DNA of 64,000 nt from assembly GCF_022807975.1 (NCBI RefSeq), contig NZ_CP094358.1:1116001-1180000 (forward strand), read 5' to 3'. The DNA comes from Abyssalbus ytuae (GTDB taxonomy: Bacteria > Bacteroidota > Bacteroidia > Flavobacteriales > Flavobacteriaceae). Below are positions 51,114 to 60,859 of this stretch, piece after piece. Both the position numbers and the translations under genes were made by a program. How positions within the stretch are numbered: position 1 is the first letter of the stretch; each line of letters starts with the position of its first letter. The notes below the pieces were generated by a model, which worked only from the letters and a program-made list of their open reading frames with translations, did not search any database and was not told the DNA's origin.

Positions 51114-52454
51114 TCATATATTTCTTGCTTTAACAATTGATATTAAAAAAACAGAAGCAGCAAATATCAAAAGTGGAGTTAACAGCTTATAATTGTCCAT
51201 ACTACTTTTATGTTCAAAATATTCCGGCTTGAAGTGTGACCAATTAACATCGTCTGCTGTTTTCCCATCAAAAATTTTAGGATAAAAATACAATCGCAAC
51301 CTTTCATGAAAGTTGGTGGTTTCATCCATAAAGTCCATATGATTAATTAAGCCCGTACGAGCAATTTTATTGAATGCTATTTGCGTATACATGTTGGGAA
51401 TAAATTGAGCAATTTTTCTACTCATTATTTCCCGCTGCATAATTTTATTGCGAAACTGTTGACTCTCTTCCCTTGCATCATCATCACCCATTTGTTGCAT
51501 AGCATAATACCACAACCATGTAAAACCTTCATTGGGGTATCCGTAACTTTCAAATTGAGGATAATGGTCATAAAAACTTTTAAGTGTTTCAATTTTATCA
51601 GCATCCCATTTTGTATGATAACTATCACGTTGCTTAATCATTGTGCTTAATGCTTCCGGCACAGGGTATTTATAAGCGATATAGTTATTTATAGTGGCAG
51701 GTAAAAGTATAATAAGTACTAACCATACTGAAAGCAGTACCAAAATGTTAAAACCTGAGCTCTTTTTAAACCCAATCAAAAAAAAGCACAGCATAATCCA
51801 AAATGTCAGATACAAAATACTCAACCCTGTTACTACCATGAAATTCATACCGAAAGGAATTTTTAAAATCACTTTTGCCAACAATAAAAGAAGGATTAAT
51901 GCCGCATATAAAAATCCTGCCCGAACGGATAATTTCCCTAATAAAAACTTTAGCCTGGATTCTGTTTGAACAGCAACTAACCTCCACGTACCTGATTCTG
52001 TTTCTTCTGATAAAAGATTATATAAAATTGAAATTGTTAACAGGGGAAACAAATAAATAATAACAAACCCTAAATCTAAATTCCCTGATTGAAGATTGAC
52101 CGGGTTAATTAAATCCGTATCATATTTTTGTCCTTCCAGGTTCAAAATTTTAGTCAACTGCACAGTAGGATTCACATCACTTTGCCCAATAGACAATCCA
52201 GCCAAAGTAGAAGGCTTATTTATAAATGTGAATTTTAGATAATACAGTAATAACCCTAAATCATTACCATGAAAATCAACATTTTTTTGAATATGATTTT
52301 CCTGGTAAGCCGTTATTTCATCAATTGCCTTTTCTTGCCTGGAAAGGAACTGTTTGCCAATAAAAATGCTCACTACACCTAATGTTATAATAAGTATAAA
52401 ACTTAAAATAACGGTTCGCGACCTTAAAAACTGAGTCATTAAAAGTGAAAACAT
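51114..52454 (-). CDS. ABC permease, DUF3526-type (second copy)
   Basis: 446 aa. About six to seven membrane helices; DUF3526/ABC-2-like pattern (LSEETESGTWRLVAVQ, LLPATINNYIAYKYPVPE, NYKLLTPLLIFAASVFLIS). The large periplasmic loop contains many His/Tyr residues (FYDHYPQFESYGYPNEG). It is a tandem relative of the next gene, 3 nt away, and probably forms a heterodimer with it, driven by the ATPase at 56400. Confidence 0.8.
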   Translation of the reverse strand: MFSLLMTQFLRSRTVILSFILIITLGVVSIFIGKQFLSRQEKAIDEITAYQENHIQKNVDFHGNDLGLLLYYLKFTFINKPSTLAGLSIGQSDVNPTVQLTKILNLEGQKYDTDLINPVNLQSGNLDLGFVIIYLFPLLTISILYNLLSEETESGTWRLVAVQTESRLKFLLGKLSVRAGFLYAALILLLLLAKVILKIPFGMNFMVVTGLSILYLTFWIMLCFFLIGFKKSSGFNILVLLSVWLVLIILLPATINNYIAYKYPVPEALSTMIKQRDSYHTKWDADKIETLKSFYDHYPQFESYGYPNEGFTWLWYYAMQQMGDDDAREESQQFRNKIMQREIMSRKIAQFIPNMYTQIAFNKIARTGLINHMDFMDETTNFHERLRLYFYPKIFDGKTADDVNWSHFKPEYFEHKSSMDNYKLLTPLLIFAASVFLISIVKARNI

Positions 52455-52457
52455 AGT

Positions 52458-53909
52458 TTAAATTGCTTTTGCTTTTTTTGTTAGATAGTTTATTAGTATA
52501 GCAGATATAAATACCCACATCAATAAGGATACTATGGCAAATAATTCTCTTGACAATGACTTTTTTATTGATGAGAACTTATATGCGAAATCCGGAAATT
52601 CTTCCCAATGCTCATGGTCCACTACATGAAGTTTGCCTTCAGAGCCACTAACCTTTTCCGGGTTTATATATTCCATTTGCAATTCATTCATTTCCTGGGC
52701 TAAATCATAACGGTATTTTTCAGCCTGTTTTTGAAAATCAACATAACTTTCATAATCCGTTCCTGATAATGCCATAGAAAGATTTTTTATAGAAATAAAT
52801 GGATCCAGCAAAGATGTAAATCTGCTAAAGCTGTTTTGTTGTTGATAGATATTCACTAACCTGTTGTAATGCTTATTGTAAATTTCAGAACTGGTTTTTT
52901 CTCCTACACCCATTACATAACCACCATAATTAAACGGCAAATCTTCAACTCTTTCCACATTATGGGCAGCAAGTACAGAATCGCGTAATTTTGCATAATA
53001 AGGATCATCAGGATTATGACTATTTCCAATTTGGGAGACATCTTTTTCAATGGCTGCCTGAAACTCTGATTTTGAAGGTGTACTGAAAAAATAATTACCA
53101 AGAGCCTGGGAAGTTTTAGGTAATAAAACTACCATTACCAACCATATTCCCAATAATTTGAGCAGTGCATTTTTAGAGGTTTTACTACTTGCCGAAACAA
53201 TAATGGTAAACATTGATAAAATGGCCAAAAAGACTAAATACGAAAACATAAGAATAACAAAACGTATCCAGGAATGTGAACTATTTAAAATGCTTTTATC
53301 TAAAAAGAGAAAAGCACAAGTAATTAACAGAACAGGGAAAAAGAAAATTAAAATTACACCAAACAAACCCAATGAATTGCCTAACAATATACTTTTCCAT
53401 GAAGCCCCCTGAGTTATCAATATTTTTAAAGATCCGTTTTCACGTTCTGAAACTATTGCAGAAAAGCCTATAAAAAATACAATCAACGGCAATACAATTT
53501 GTAATATCATAGCCATGCTTAACTCCCCAAAACGTAGCATACCAGTTGAAAAGCTGGCATCGGAAAAATTAACACTATTTTGTTTGTGGGCTTCTAAGAA
53601 AACCGCATTTCCGGTAAAGCTTTCAATTCCGTAATCAAACATGCTTAAAGGATGTTTTAATCGAAAGGCGAAAGTTCCAAAATGAGCCATCCTGTGTGGA
53701 TGTTTATCAGGGTTTGCTTCCCAGCTTTCCCTTGCTTTTTGTTGATGTTCTATGCGAATGGTATTTTGCTGCTCATAATTTTTAGCTCCACTTACAGCGG
53801 CATAAACTGTTAGCAAAACAAAAATTACAAACATCACATAGATGATGGCCGATTTGAATGCATTGCGCCAAAAATTTTTGGCAAACAAAATGATATTGTT
53901 CGGTTTCAT
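52458..53909 (-). CDS. ABC permease, DUF3526-type (first copy)
   Basis: 483 aa. Same layout as its neighbour: N-terminal helix (AIIYVMFVIFVLLTVYAAVSG), a periplasmic part with His residues (NPDKHPHRMAHFG), a membrane core (FSAIVSERENGSLKILITQGASWKSILLG), a second periplasmic loop (LHVVDHEHWEEF) and a C-terminal helix. It lies 5 nt after the TonB receptor gene, so transport of the same substrate is likely. Confidence 0.8.
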   Translation of the reverse strand: MKPNNIILFAKNFWRNAFKSAIIYVMFVIFVLLTVYAAVSGAKNYEQQNTIRIEHQQKARESWEANPDKHPHRMAHFGTFAFRLKHPLSMFDYGIESFTGNAVFLEAHKQNSVNFSDASFSTGMLRFGELSMAMILQIVLPLIVFFIGFSAIVSERENGSLKILITQGASWKSILLGNSLGLFGVILIFFFPVLLITCAFLFLDKSILNSSHSWIRFVILMFSYLVFLAILSMFTIIVSASSKTSKNALLKLLGIWLVMVVLLPKTSQALGNYFFSTPSKSEFQAAIEKDVSQIGNSHNPDDPYYAKLRDSVLAAHNVERVEDLPFNYGGYVMGVGEKTSSEIYNKHYNRLVNIYQQQNSFSRFTSLLDPFISIKNLSMALSGTDYESYVDFQKQAEKYRYDLAQEMNELQMEYINPEKVSGSEGKLHVVDHEHWEEFPDFAYKFSSIKKSLSRELFAIVSLLMWVFISAILINYLTKKAKAI

Positions 53910-53914
53910 TTTAC

Positions 53915-56392
53915 TTAAAATTTATAAGTTGCATTTAGCAGTATGTTTCTGGGAGATCCCGGTGCTAACCGGAAAGAACTCAACGCTCCGGCCCAATATG
54001 TTTTATCAAAAATATTGTTCACTTTTAAGGTCAATTGTATGTTTGTGTTAGCCGGCTTATAATAAACTGCACCATCAAAAACTGTGTACTCAGGCAACAA
54101 CAAACGGTCGGAATACCAAGAATATTTATCACCACTATACTGTAATCCCAACCCAACACCCAAACCTTTTAATGTGCTTCCCAAAACATCATATCTTCCC
54201 CAAAAATTGGCACTGTGCTTTGGTGTTCCTCCTACCCGCTCTCCAATTAAAGACTCATCATCATCTTCTACTATTTCGGCATCGGTAAATGCATAAGATG
54301 CTATCACTTGAAAATTGGGTAAAATGTAACCTGTAAAATCTGTTTCAAAGCCCTTGCTTCGTTGTTCTCCTCTTGCAGTTAAATTTTCTATATCATAAGT
54401 ATCCCCCATCAATAAATTTTTCTGGGTAATATCAAATACAGCCATATTTAAAATTGCTTTACCGTTTAAAAACTCTGCTTTTATACCAATCTCTTTTAAA
54501 TTACTTTCTAACGGATCAAAAACTGCCGGGGAGGCTGCCCAGAAAAAACCCTCTGTGGCAGGGGATAACGAAACGGTGTTTGATTGGGGTTGAAAACCTT
54601 CTAAATAGGTAGTATAAACACTAACATTATCAGTAACGGCATAGGTTAACCCTATTCTGGGAATAAAGGCTTCATTTTTAAATTCCTGTTCATCGCCTTT
54701 ATAATCAAAAATATCTGTAAACCACTCATATCTTAAGTTTACCAATGCTGAAAACTTACCAAATTTGAATTGATTTTGAACATAAATACCACTGGAGGCA
54801 GATAAATTGGCTGGTATTTCAAATTCAGAAATGGTATAATCTTTAGTAACCCTGATACCGTTAGAAGGGTTTTCCAAATCAAAGTGAGGTACATTAGGTT
54901 TGGGCATAACCACCCCATCCACCTCTATCGTTTGAAATTCATCGGCATTATCCGGATTAAAATTAGCAACCGACCCATCTAATTTTAAATAACGACGAGC
55001 AGTATTTTGCCCTCCTCCGATAGTACGCTCCCACCTGCTTCCGTCATATCCTACTAATAACTTATTGGAAGTTTTATCACTTTTAAAATCAATATTAAAA
55101 AAAGCACTGAAATTATCCGTATCCCAAAATTGCTCACGTTCTACATAACGCATTGCCGCTAAAGTAGGGATGGCATTTCCATCAATATCCACAGCTGCAC
55201 TATTTTCAGTTCTATGTTCTGCCAAATCTTCATTCCATGTTTGTTTCATGTAGGATATATTAAAACCAAAATTATCAGTGAACGCTTTCGAAAAATTGGT
55301 CATCACAATTAACTCTTTTGATTTAAAGTAATCATTTGAAGCACCTATATTTAAAGAAATAGGCGTACTGTTTAAGTCATACTCACCATTGATTCGACCA
55401 AAAATTGGTTGTCCTCTGTCTAAATTTCCAACCCCGTTGCTATAAATAATTTCTGCATTTAAAGCTGTAGTACTATTGGGGATATAGCTAATAGAAGGCG
55501 TAATTAATAATGCATTGTTCTGAACTAAATCGCGAAACGATTTTGCTTCCTGAAAAGCAGCATTAAAGCGATAAAGTAAAGTTTTAGACTGGTTTAACGG
55601 CCCTGTAAAATCTGCAGTAGCTCTAATAGTTCCAAAACTTCCCGTTGAAACTGATGCTTCGTTACGCTTTTCGGATAACGGTTTTTTGGTAACCATATTT
55701 ACCGTTCCACCCGGGTCAACACTGGAAAACGTAACGGAAGCCGGGCCTTTAATTACTTCTACACGTTCAATGTGTGAAGTGATAGGCTGCAAAAAATAGT
55801 ACTGACGTGTACGCATTCCGTTAAGAACCTGACCATCATCGGCTTGTGTAATACCACGAATATTAAAGTGATTGTAATTACCAGTTGATGTAACACTGCT
55901 AACTGTTTTTACGGCATCCGCCAATTGAAATGCCTGCCGGTCGCTTATAAGTTCTTTTGTAACTGTCGCAATAGCTTGTGGCAATTCTTTATTATTTATC
56001 GCCACTTTGGTAGCTGAGAATGAATAATCACTTTTATAATCAGATCTCGCACGACCAATTATTTCCACAGATTGTAACTCTTCAGGTGCTTCAATTAAAG
56101 TAATTGTTCCCAAGTTATAGGTTGATGTAATATCAACTGTTTTTGTATGGGTTTTATATCCTAAAAAGCGCACTTCGAAAGTATAGCTTCCTTTTTCTGT
56201 ATATAATTCAAATTCTCCTTCTTTATTAGTTAACTCCCCAATTTTCGTTATGTCATTTGACAGGGAAACCGTAGCTCCAACTATTGAATTCCCTTCTTGT
56301 GTAACAACTTTCCCTGTTATTCTTTCCTGTGCATAAGAAAATCCGCAAAGTATAAATAATGAAATAGTATATATTAATTTGTTTATTATCAT
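53915..56392 (-). CDS. TonB-dependent outer-membrane receptor
   Basis: 825 aa. Signal peptide, CarboxypepD_reg domain (GKVVTQEGNSIVGATVSLSN, about 24-105), TonB-box-like stretch (LQSVEIIGRA), plug domain (NHFNIRGITQADDGQVLNGM, ERVEVIKGPASVTFSSVDPGGTVNMVTKKP) and a 22-strand barrel ending YKF. The plug wording is that of the siderophore-receptor subgroup (FhuA/FpvA-like), but the neighbours suggest a metal such as zinc rather than a siderophore. Confidence 0.93.
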   Translation of the reverse strand: MIINKLIYTISLFILCGFSYAQERITGKVVTQEGNSIVGATVSLSNDITKIGELTNKEGEFELYTEKGSYTFEVRFLGYKTHTKTVDITSTYNLGTITLIEAPEELQSVEIIGRARSDYKSDYSFSATKVAINNKELPQAIATVTKELISDRQAFQLADAVKTVSSVTSTGNYNHFNIRGITQADDGQVLNGMRTRQYYFLQPITSHIERVEVIKGPASVTFSSVDPGGTVNMVTKKPLSEKRNEASVSTGSFGTIRATADFTGPLNQSKTLLYRFNAAFQEAKSFRDLVQNNALLITPSISYIPNSTTALNAEIIYSNGVGNLDRGQPIFGRINGEYDLNSTPISLNIGASNDYFKSKELIVMTNFSKAFTDNFGFNISYMKQTWNEDLAEHRTENSAAVDIDGNAIPTLAAMRYVEREQFWDTDNFSAFFNIDFKSDKTSNKLLVGYDGSRWERTIGGGQNTARRYLKLDGSVANFNPDNADEFQTIEVDGVVMPKPNVPHFDLENPSNGIRVTKDYTISEFEIPANLSASSGIYVQNQFKFGKFSALVNLRYEWFTDIFDYKGDEQEFKNEAFIPRIGLTYAVTDNVSVYTTYLEGFQPQSNTVSLSPATEGFFWAASPAVFDPLESNLKEIGIKAEFLNGKAILNMAVFDITQKNLLMGDTYDIENLTARGEQRSKGFETDFTGYILPNFQVIASYAFTDAEIVEDDDESLIGERVGGTPKHSANFWGRYDVLGSTLKGLGVGLGLQYSGDKYSWYSDRLLLPEYTVFDGAVYYKPANTNIQLTLKVNNIFDKTYWAGALSSFRLAPGSPRNILLNATYKF

Positions 56393-56399
56393 TTTATTT

Positions 56400-57095
56400 T
56401 TAAATAGTTTTTAAGTATAAATCTTGTAATTCGTTAGCGTTTATTTTGTTGGTGTATGTGGTATAGACGAGACAGCCTTCTTTCATAATTCCAATTTTAG
56501 TTCCTACTTTTACTGCATTAAAAATGTCGTGGGTAGCCATAAAAATTGATTTTCCTTCTTTGGCTAACTCTTTACAAATTGCGGTAAATTCTACTGTTGC
56601 TTTTGGATCTAGTCCGGAAATAGGTTCATCCATAAAGATGATATCTGCATTTTTTGCAAGAGCTATTGCTATTCCTACTTTTTGGCGCATTCCTTTGGAA
56701 TAAGAACTTAACTTATTCAAATGTGCATTTTGTTGAAGACCCACCTTGTCTAAAAGGGAAACCAATTCTTTTTTTGAATATTTAAATCCTGCTATTTTGC
56801 TAAAAAAATCCAAATTTTCGATTCCGGTCAAATTCCCATACAGTTGTACAACTTCCGGTATATAAGCCAGGTATTTTCTTGCTTTGGTATTGCCGGGACT
56901 TATAGTGTACCCATTAATTTGAGCCTCCCCGGATGTTGCTTTAATAAATCCCATTAAAAGGTTAATGGTCGTGGTCTTACCAGCACCGTTTTGACCCAGC
57001 AGGCAAAAAATCTCTCCCTTTTCTATATTGAGATTAAGGTTATTGAGAACTGTATTGCCATTGTACTTTTTGGTAAGATTTATTGTTGTAATCAT
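56400..57095 (-). CDS. ABC-2-type transporter ATPase
   Basis: 231 aa. Walker A GQNGAGKTTTINLL, signature SSYSKGMRQKVGIAIALA, Walker B IIFMDEPISGLD and switch ATHDIF. The NosF/CcmA-like subgroup pairs with DUF3526 permeases. First gene of the ATPase-TonB receptor-permease-permease unit, 7 nt before the receptor. Confidence 0.93.
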   Translation of the reverse strand: MITTINLTKKYNGNTVLNNLNLNIEKGEIFCLLGQNGAGKTTTINLLMGFIKATSGEAQINGYTISPGNTKARKYLAYIPEVVQLYGNLTGIENLDFFSKIAGFKYSKKELVSLLDKVGLQQNAHLNKLSSYSKGMRQKVGIAIALAKNADIIFMDEPISGLDPKATVEFTAICKELAKEGKSIFMATHDIFNAVKVGTKIGIMKEGCLVYTTYTNKINANELQDLYLKTI

Positions 57096-57787
57096 ATTCT
57101 GTTTTTTAAAATTCGTTTAATCTGTTTTGAGTTTCCAACATCGAATATTAATCCGGAAAGGTTGTTCTTTAAATAATTACTCAAATTCAGTGTAATAGAT
57201 AAGAGTTTAAGTTGTATTTCATATTTACATTAAGCCTGATTTTTCCATATCTTTTTTACGTCTATGAGATTAGAGGCCGGGAGTGTTATTTTTTTTAGCA
57301 AAATCACTAACTTTTCCTTGGTTTCCCTAACCAGAACAAATGCAGTATCCACAGTTACATAGGGTAAAATTCTTAACCCTTTTGATTTCATCCCATATAA
57401 TTTCAAACAACCAGGTATAATCATAGATTTCATCATCATTAGTGTTTGATGTTATTAAGAATCCGAAAACTGCTAATATGAAAATACAATCAAGCATCAG
57501 CTAAAATGCAGCCATGCACCCAGTATTATATGAGCCATAATGAAATGATGTAATATGTAACAATTGTCTTCTAAAAAAGATTATGACAAACCCTATACAT
57601 GTTTTTATTGAGAATAGCCTGATGTATGATTGCTGTCAATATTGCAATTATGCCCAAGCTTATTTCTGAACAGAAGTGAAATAATTTATATCATATCATC
57701 ATTTATCTGGTATACACTGGATAAAATAACTTAACGATATAAATAAAACCGATCGAACTCTGAAATAATTAAAAATGTACAGGAAAC
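57096..57787. other. Upstream region of the metal-uptake unit
   Basis: About 690 bp. It must contain the promoter of the ATPase/TonB unit, but I find no clean TTG/TAnnTTTG pair. The only possible gene is the weak 69-aa frame at 57230-57439. No terminator is obvious. Confidence 0.4.
57230..57439 (-). CDS. Doubtful small protein (69 aa)
   Basis: 69 codons on the same strand as the cluster (MKSKGLRILPYVTVDTAFVL ... TKEKLVILLKKITLPASNL). Composition is compatible with coding; a basic C-terminus follows a short hydrophobic part. No family, no leader and no overlap with neighbours. It may be a remnant. Confidence 0.25.
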   Translation of the reverse strand: MMMKSMIIPGCLKLYGMKSKGLRILPYVTVDTAFVLVRETKEKLVILLKKITLPASNLIDVKKIWKNQA

Positions 57788-58096
57788 TTATAGTAAAAAA
57801 GGAGGAGGTCGGGAAAACAATTGATCCGGGGCAACCGTATTTAGGATAGTAAAATTATAATTTTTGATTATTTCTCCCCGAACAATATATTCTATGTTTT
57901 CAATTGCAAAGTCTGTAAAATCAGAAGTAAGGGCCGGAATTAAATTATGTTCAATGCTATGATTACAAATAACACAATTCAGTGCATGATCCTCTTCATC
58001 TGCATGAGATAGCATATGAAGCCCTGTCAACATCATTGAAAGGAATAGGGCAAGAAACAAATAGGTAATACTATTTTTTAACCGACCATTTTTCAT
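57788..58096 (-). CDS. Small Cys/His-rich membrane protein
   Basis: 102 aa from the ATG at 58096 (a TTG 9 nt upstream is possible). One N-terminal membrane helix (TYLFLALFLSMMLTGLHML), then SHADEEDHALNCVICNHSIEHNL, a Cys-x-x-Cys/His cluster, then a C-terminal PPPF end. Periplasmic metal binding is likely. Similar small proteins often precede metal-uptake TonB receptors in this phylum. Confidence 0.65.
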   Translation of the reverse strand: MKNGRLKNSITYLFLALFLSMMLTGLHMLSHADEEDHALNCVICNHSIEHNLIPALTSDFTDFAIENIEYIVRGEIIKNYNFTILNTVAPDQLFSRPPPFLL

Positions 58097-58504
58097 CAAA
58101 TACAAACTTACTAAAAGTAACCAAAAATTATGTTAATATAATCTAAATAAAAGTCAATGTTTGTGATTACTTTGAATAAGTAAAACAGCTTCAAATTTAA
58201 GTAATGAGTTTCGGAGAGTTAAGAGGCACCCGTAACATCTATAAACCGTGTAAGTTGAGTCTCCCTAATGCTAACTGCTACGGAGTAAGAGATTTTAGAA
58301 ATAGAACTTTTTTAAGCAGGTAACTTAAAATTAGAATGTAATTATTGCCAAACTTTTTCTGAAAAATAAATTAATAGGATTTCCTGACCTTGATTTCAAC
58401 TCAAAGTTTATCTTTTTCAATTTTCAGGAATAAATTGAAGAAAAAACAAATAAAAAATAAACCACCATTTAAAATAAAATGGTGGTTTAATCAAAAAACA
58501 ATTA
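58097..58504. other. Intergenic region between metal cluster and galactan locus
   Basis: About 400 bp without a convincing gene. It contains the terminator of the galactan operon at its left-transcribed end (58458-58489) and presumably the promoter of the 102-aa gene; I see no consensus box. Confidence 0.5.
58458..58489 (-). terminator. Terminator of the galactan locus
   Basis: Perfect 13-bp stem TAAACCACCATTT/AAATGGTGGTTTA with a 6-nt loop, 16 nt after the GH2 stop, followed on the minus strand by TTTTTTATTTGTTTTTT. Confidence 0.85.
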
Positions 58505-60856
58505 TTAGTAAAGCTCCAATGAAATTTCTTCAAGATCAGGAGAAGTTGCTTTTACAGACAAGGATTTATCTGTACTATTTGTTTTTAAAAGAACAGTAGC
58601 GATCCCCGCCTCTGCCTTAACCGGGTTTTCTCCAATTATTTGTGCATTTTCTCCAATTACTTCAAACTTTATTTCGTTATCTGCGCTATGAACAATATTC
58701 CCATATTCGTCGGTTACTTTCGCATAAAGAAAAACTACATCATTTTCGGATTTTTTTAAAGGCTTACCGGATTCATCATAACTCAAGGCAATTCTGGCAG
58801 ACTGACCGGGCGTGGTAACTAAATGCTCTGCTACTTTTTTATTATCAATATAAGCTACTGCTCGTAATGAGCCCTTTTTGTATTCAGGTAAATTAAACGT
58901 AAACGGAGGAAATTTTAACGAATCTGAAAACCGGTCTCTCCCTGCTTTTTTTCTTTCAACAATATTATCATTCAAATACAGTTCAACAGTATCGGTATTA
59001 CTGTAAACAACTACCTTTCCGGAAGAATCCTTTTGCCAGTAATTTGCTATATAAACCATAGGGCCTGTAAAATTGTCCTGATACGGTGGTTTTTGGCTTT
59101 TGTAAAAATAATAGCTAAACTTGGGGATCCTGAAAATATCAGAAATTCCGGAAGATTCAATATCATTGGCATACCCCCTGTTATAATCAAACATTAACCA
59201 GTTAGCATGTCCAATAGTATTCTTCCCCTTTATATTAGAATTAAAAGCTTCCTGAAAGTTCAAAGCCTGTTGCAATAATCGTTTTTCACCAAAGCCTCTT
59301 AATTGCCTGCTGGTACGTTCATCTTCTTTAAGGTCTTTGAATTCCTTTTGATTAAACCCTGCATTATGCGCGTAATACTCCCAGTCCCCATATTCGGCTA
59401 TAAGAATTTTTCTTGCTCCTTTATCATAATCATTCCAATAATCGGGGGCTTTGTTATGCTGTCTGGCCGGAATAAAAATATCATAAGAAGGATGGTCTAT
59501 CCAACCAGCACTATAAATATTATCATAAGGTAATTCTTCTTTGAGTACTTTGTTGGCTTTCACCATATATTCTTCCGTCATTTCAGATTCATTAAGGGAA
59601 TTTTCCCAGAAAATAACACTTGGATGATTTCTGTCCCGTCTGGCCATGTCCTTTATATTCTGAAGTGAATTTTCAACAAACTCCCCTTCTTCATAATATT
59701 GCCACCCCGGAATACAATTCATCACCATAAGTCCCAATTCATCACAAGCATCCATAAAAGCTTCTGCATGCGGGTAATGGGATAATCTTACAAAATCAAA
59801 ACCAGCCTGTTTAATTTTATAAGCATCTCTGTATTGCGCCTTATCTGATAGTGCATATCCTACATATGGATATTCCTGATGCCTGTTTGTACCGTTAATA
59901 AATCGCTGTTTGCCATTTAAATAAAATCCGTCCTCAGTAATTGCCATACTCCTAATTCCGGTTTTAAAAGATTTATTATCTAATGTTTCATTTTCTTCAT
60001 TCAGAATACTAACATTTAAATCATATAAATTTGGGGTTTCAGGCGACCATAAATCAGGAGAATTTATAGTAACCGGTATTTCAAAACTTATTGAAGAGCC
60101 GGCATTAACTGCTATTTCTTTTGATGAAAACTCTCCTTTAATGATAGTATCTGCAACAAATTCAACCAAAGGTTTTATGTTCTTTTTTTGCTCAGAATCA
60201 TTCTGTACATGAATTTTTACAATACCGGTAGCAGACGAGTCTGAAACTTCATTAAAGTGTACCAGTACACCTCCGCCGTTTTTTTTGTTGGCGTGGACCG
60301 CATCAGTAATATATACCTGGCCGGTTGTGATTAAATATGCATTTCTATAAATGCCTCCATACAAATTGAAATCAAGGACTTTTAATTCCTTTCCGGGGGG
60401 AATTTTAGAATTATCGGTATTCACAACCTTTATTAATATTTCATTATCATGGTTATCGGGGCTGATAAAATTTGTAATATCGGCTGTAAAAGGTAAATAT
60501 CCGCCTTTATGAATGGTTACTTTTTCTCCGTTGCACCAAACCTGGGCTTCCTGCATTATCCCTTCAAAGTATAAAAAGTGTTTTAAATTTTTCTTTTCAT
60601 TATTTGCAGTAAATGTTTTTTTATACCACGATACTCCCTGCCATTGATTGTTAACTACCAACGGTTCGATATTGGACGTATGTGGCAATGTTACAGCTTG
60701 CCACCCGGAGTTAACCGTATCACCTTTTTGAAATAACCAGTCGGAGCCAAAATTAACTTTAGCACGCTCCACTAAATTATTATCTGCTTTGGGTGAACAT
60801 GATGATAAAAATATAAATACTGAGAATAATAAGTAAAGGCGGTATATTAAATTCAT
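58505..60856 (-). CDS. GH2 beta-galactosidase, lipoprotein
   Basis: 783 aa. Lipobox LSSC. GH2 layout: sugar-binding jelly roll (FGSDWLFQKGDTVNSGWQAVTLPHT), Ig-like domain, TIM barrel (about 290-590) with acid/base Glu in FWENSLNESE and nucleophile Glu in ILIAEYGDWEYY, then C-terminal Ig-like domains including a DUF4982-type and a Big_1-like part (VTDEYGNIVHSA). It removes galactose from galactan oligosaccharides made by the GH53 enzyme upstream (3-nt gap). Confidence 0.93.
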   Translation of the reverse strand: MNLIYRLYLLFSVFIFLSSCSPKADNNLVERAKVNFGSDWLFQKGDTVNSGWQAVTLPHTSNIEPLVVNNQWQGVSWYKKTFTANNEKKNLKHFLYFEGIMQEAQVWCNGEKVTIHKGGYLPFTADITNFISPDNHDNEILIKVVNTDNSKIPPGKELKVLDFNLYGGIYRNAYLITTGQVYITDAVHANKKNGGGVLVHFNEVSDSSATGIVKIHVQNDSEQKKNIKPLVEFVADTIIKGEFSSKEIAVNAGSSISFEIPVTINSPDLWSPETPNLYDLNVSILNEENETLDNKSFKTGIRSMAITEDGFYLNGKQRFINGTNRHQEYPYVGYALSDKAQYRDAYKIKQAGFDFVRLSHYPHAEAFMDACDELGLMVMNCIPGWQYYEEGEFVENSLQNIKDMARRDRNHPSVIFWENSLNESEMTEEYMVKANKVLKEELPYDNIYSAGWIDHPSYDIFIPARQHNKAPDYWNDYDKGARKILIAEYGDWEYYAHNAGFNQKEFKDLKEDERTSRQLRGFGEKRLLQQALNFQEAFNSNIKGKNTIGHANWLMFDYNRGYANDIESSGISDIFRIPKFSYYFYKSQKPPYQDNFTGPMVYIANYWQKDSSGKVVVYSNTDTVELYLNDNIVERKKAGRDRFSDSLKFPPFTFNLPEYKKGSLRAVAYIDNKKVAEHLVTTPGQSARIALSYDESGKPLKKSENDVVFLYAKVTDEYGNIVHSADNEIKFEVIGENAQIIGENPVKAEAGIATVLLKTNSTDKSLSVKATSPDLEEISLELY

Positions 60857-60859
60857 TTG

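Noticed and set aside
56393-56412. AACTATTTAAAAATAAA before the TonB receptor ATG resembles the leader motif
   Set aside because: The conserved ACCACA half is absent and it overlaps the end of the ATPase gene; kept only as a hint that A-rich leaders of this kind are acceptable to the host ribosome.
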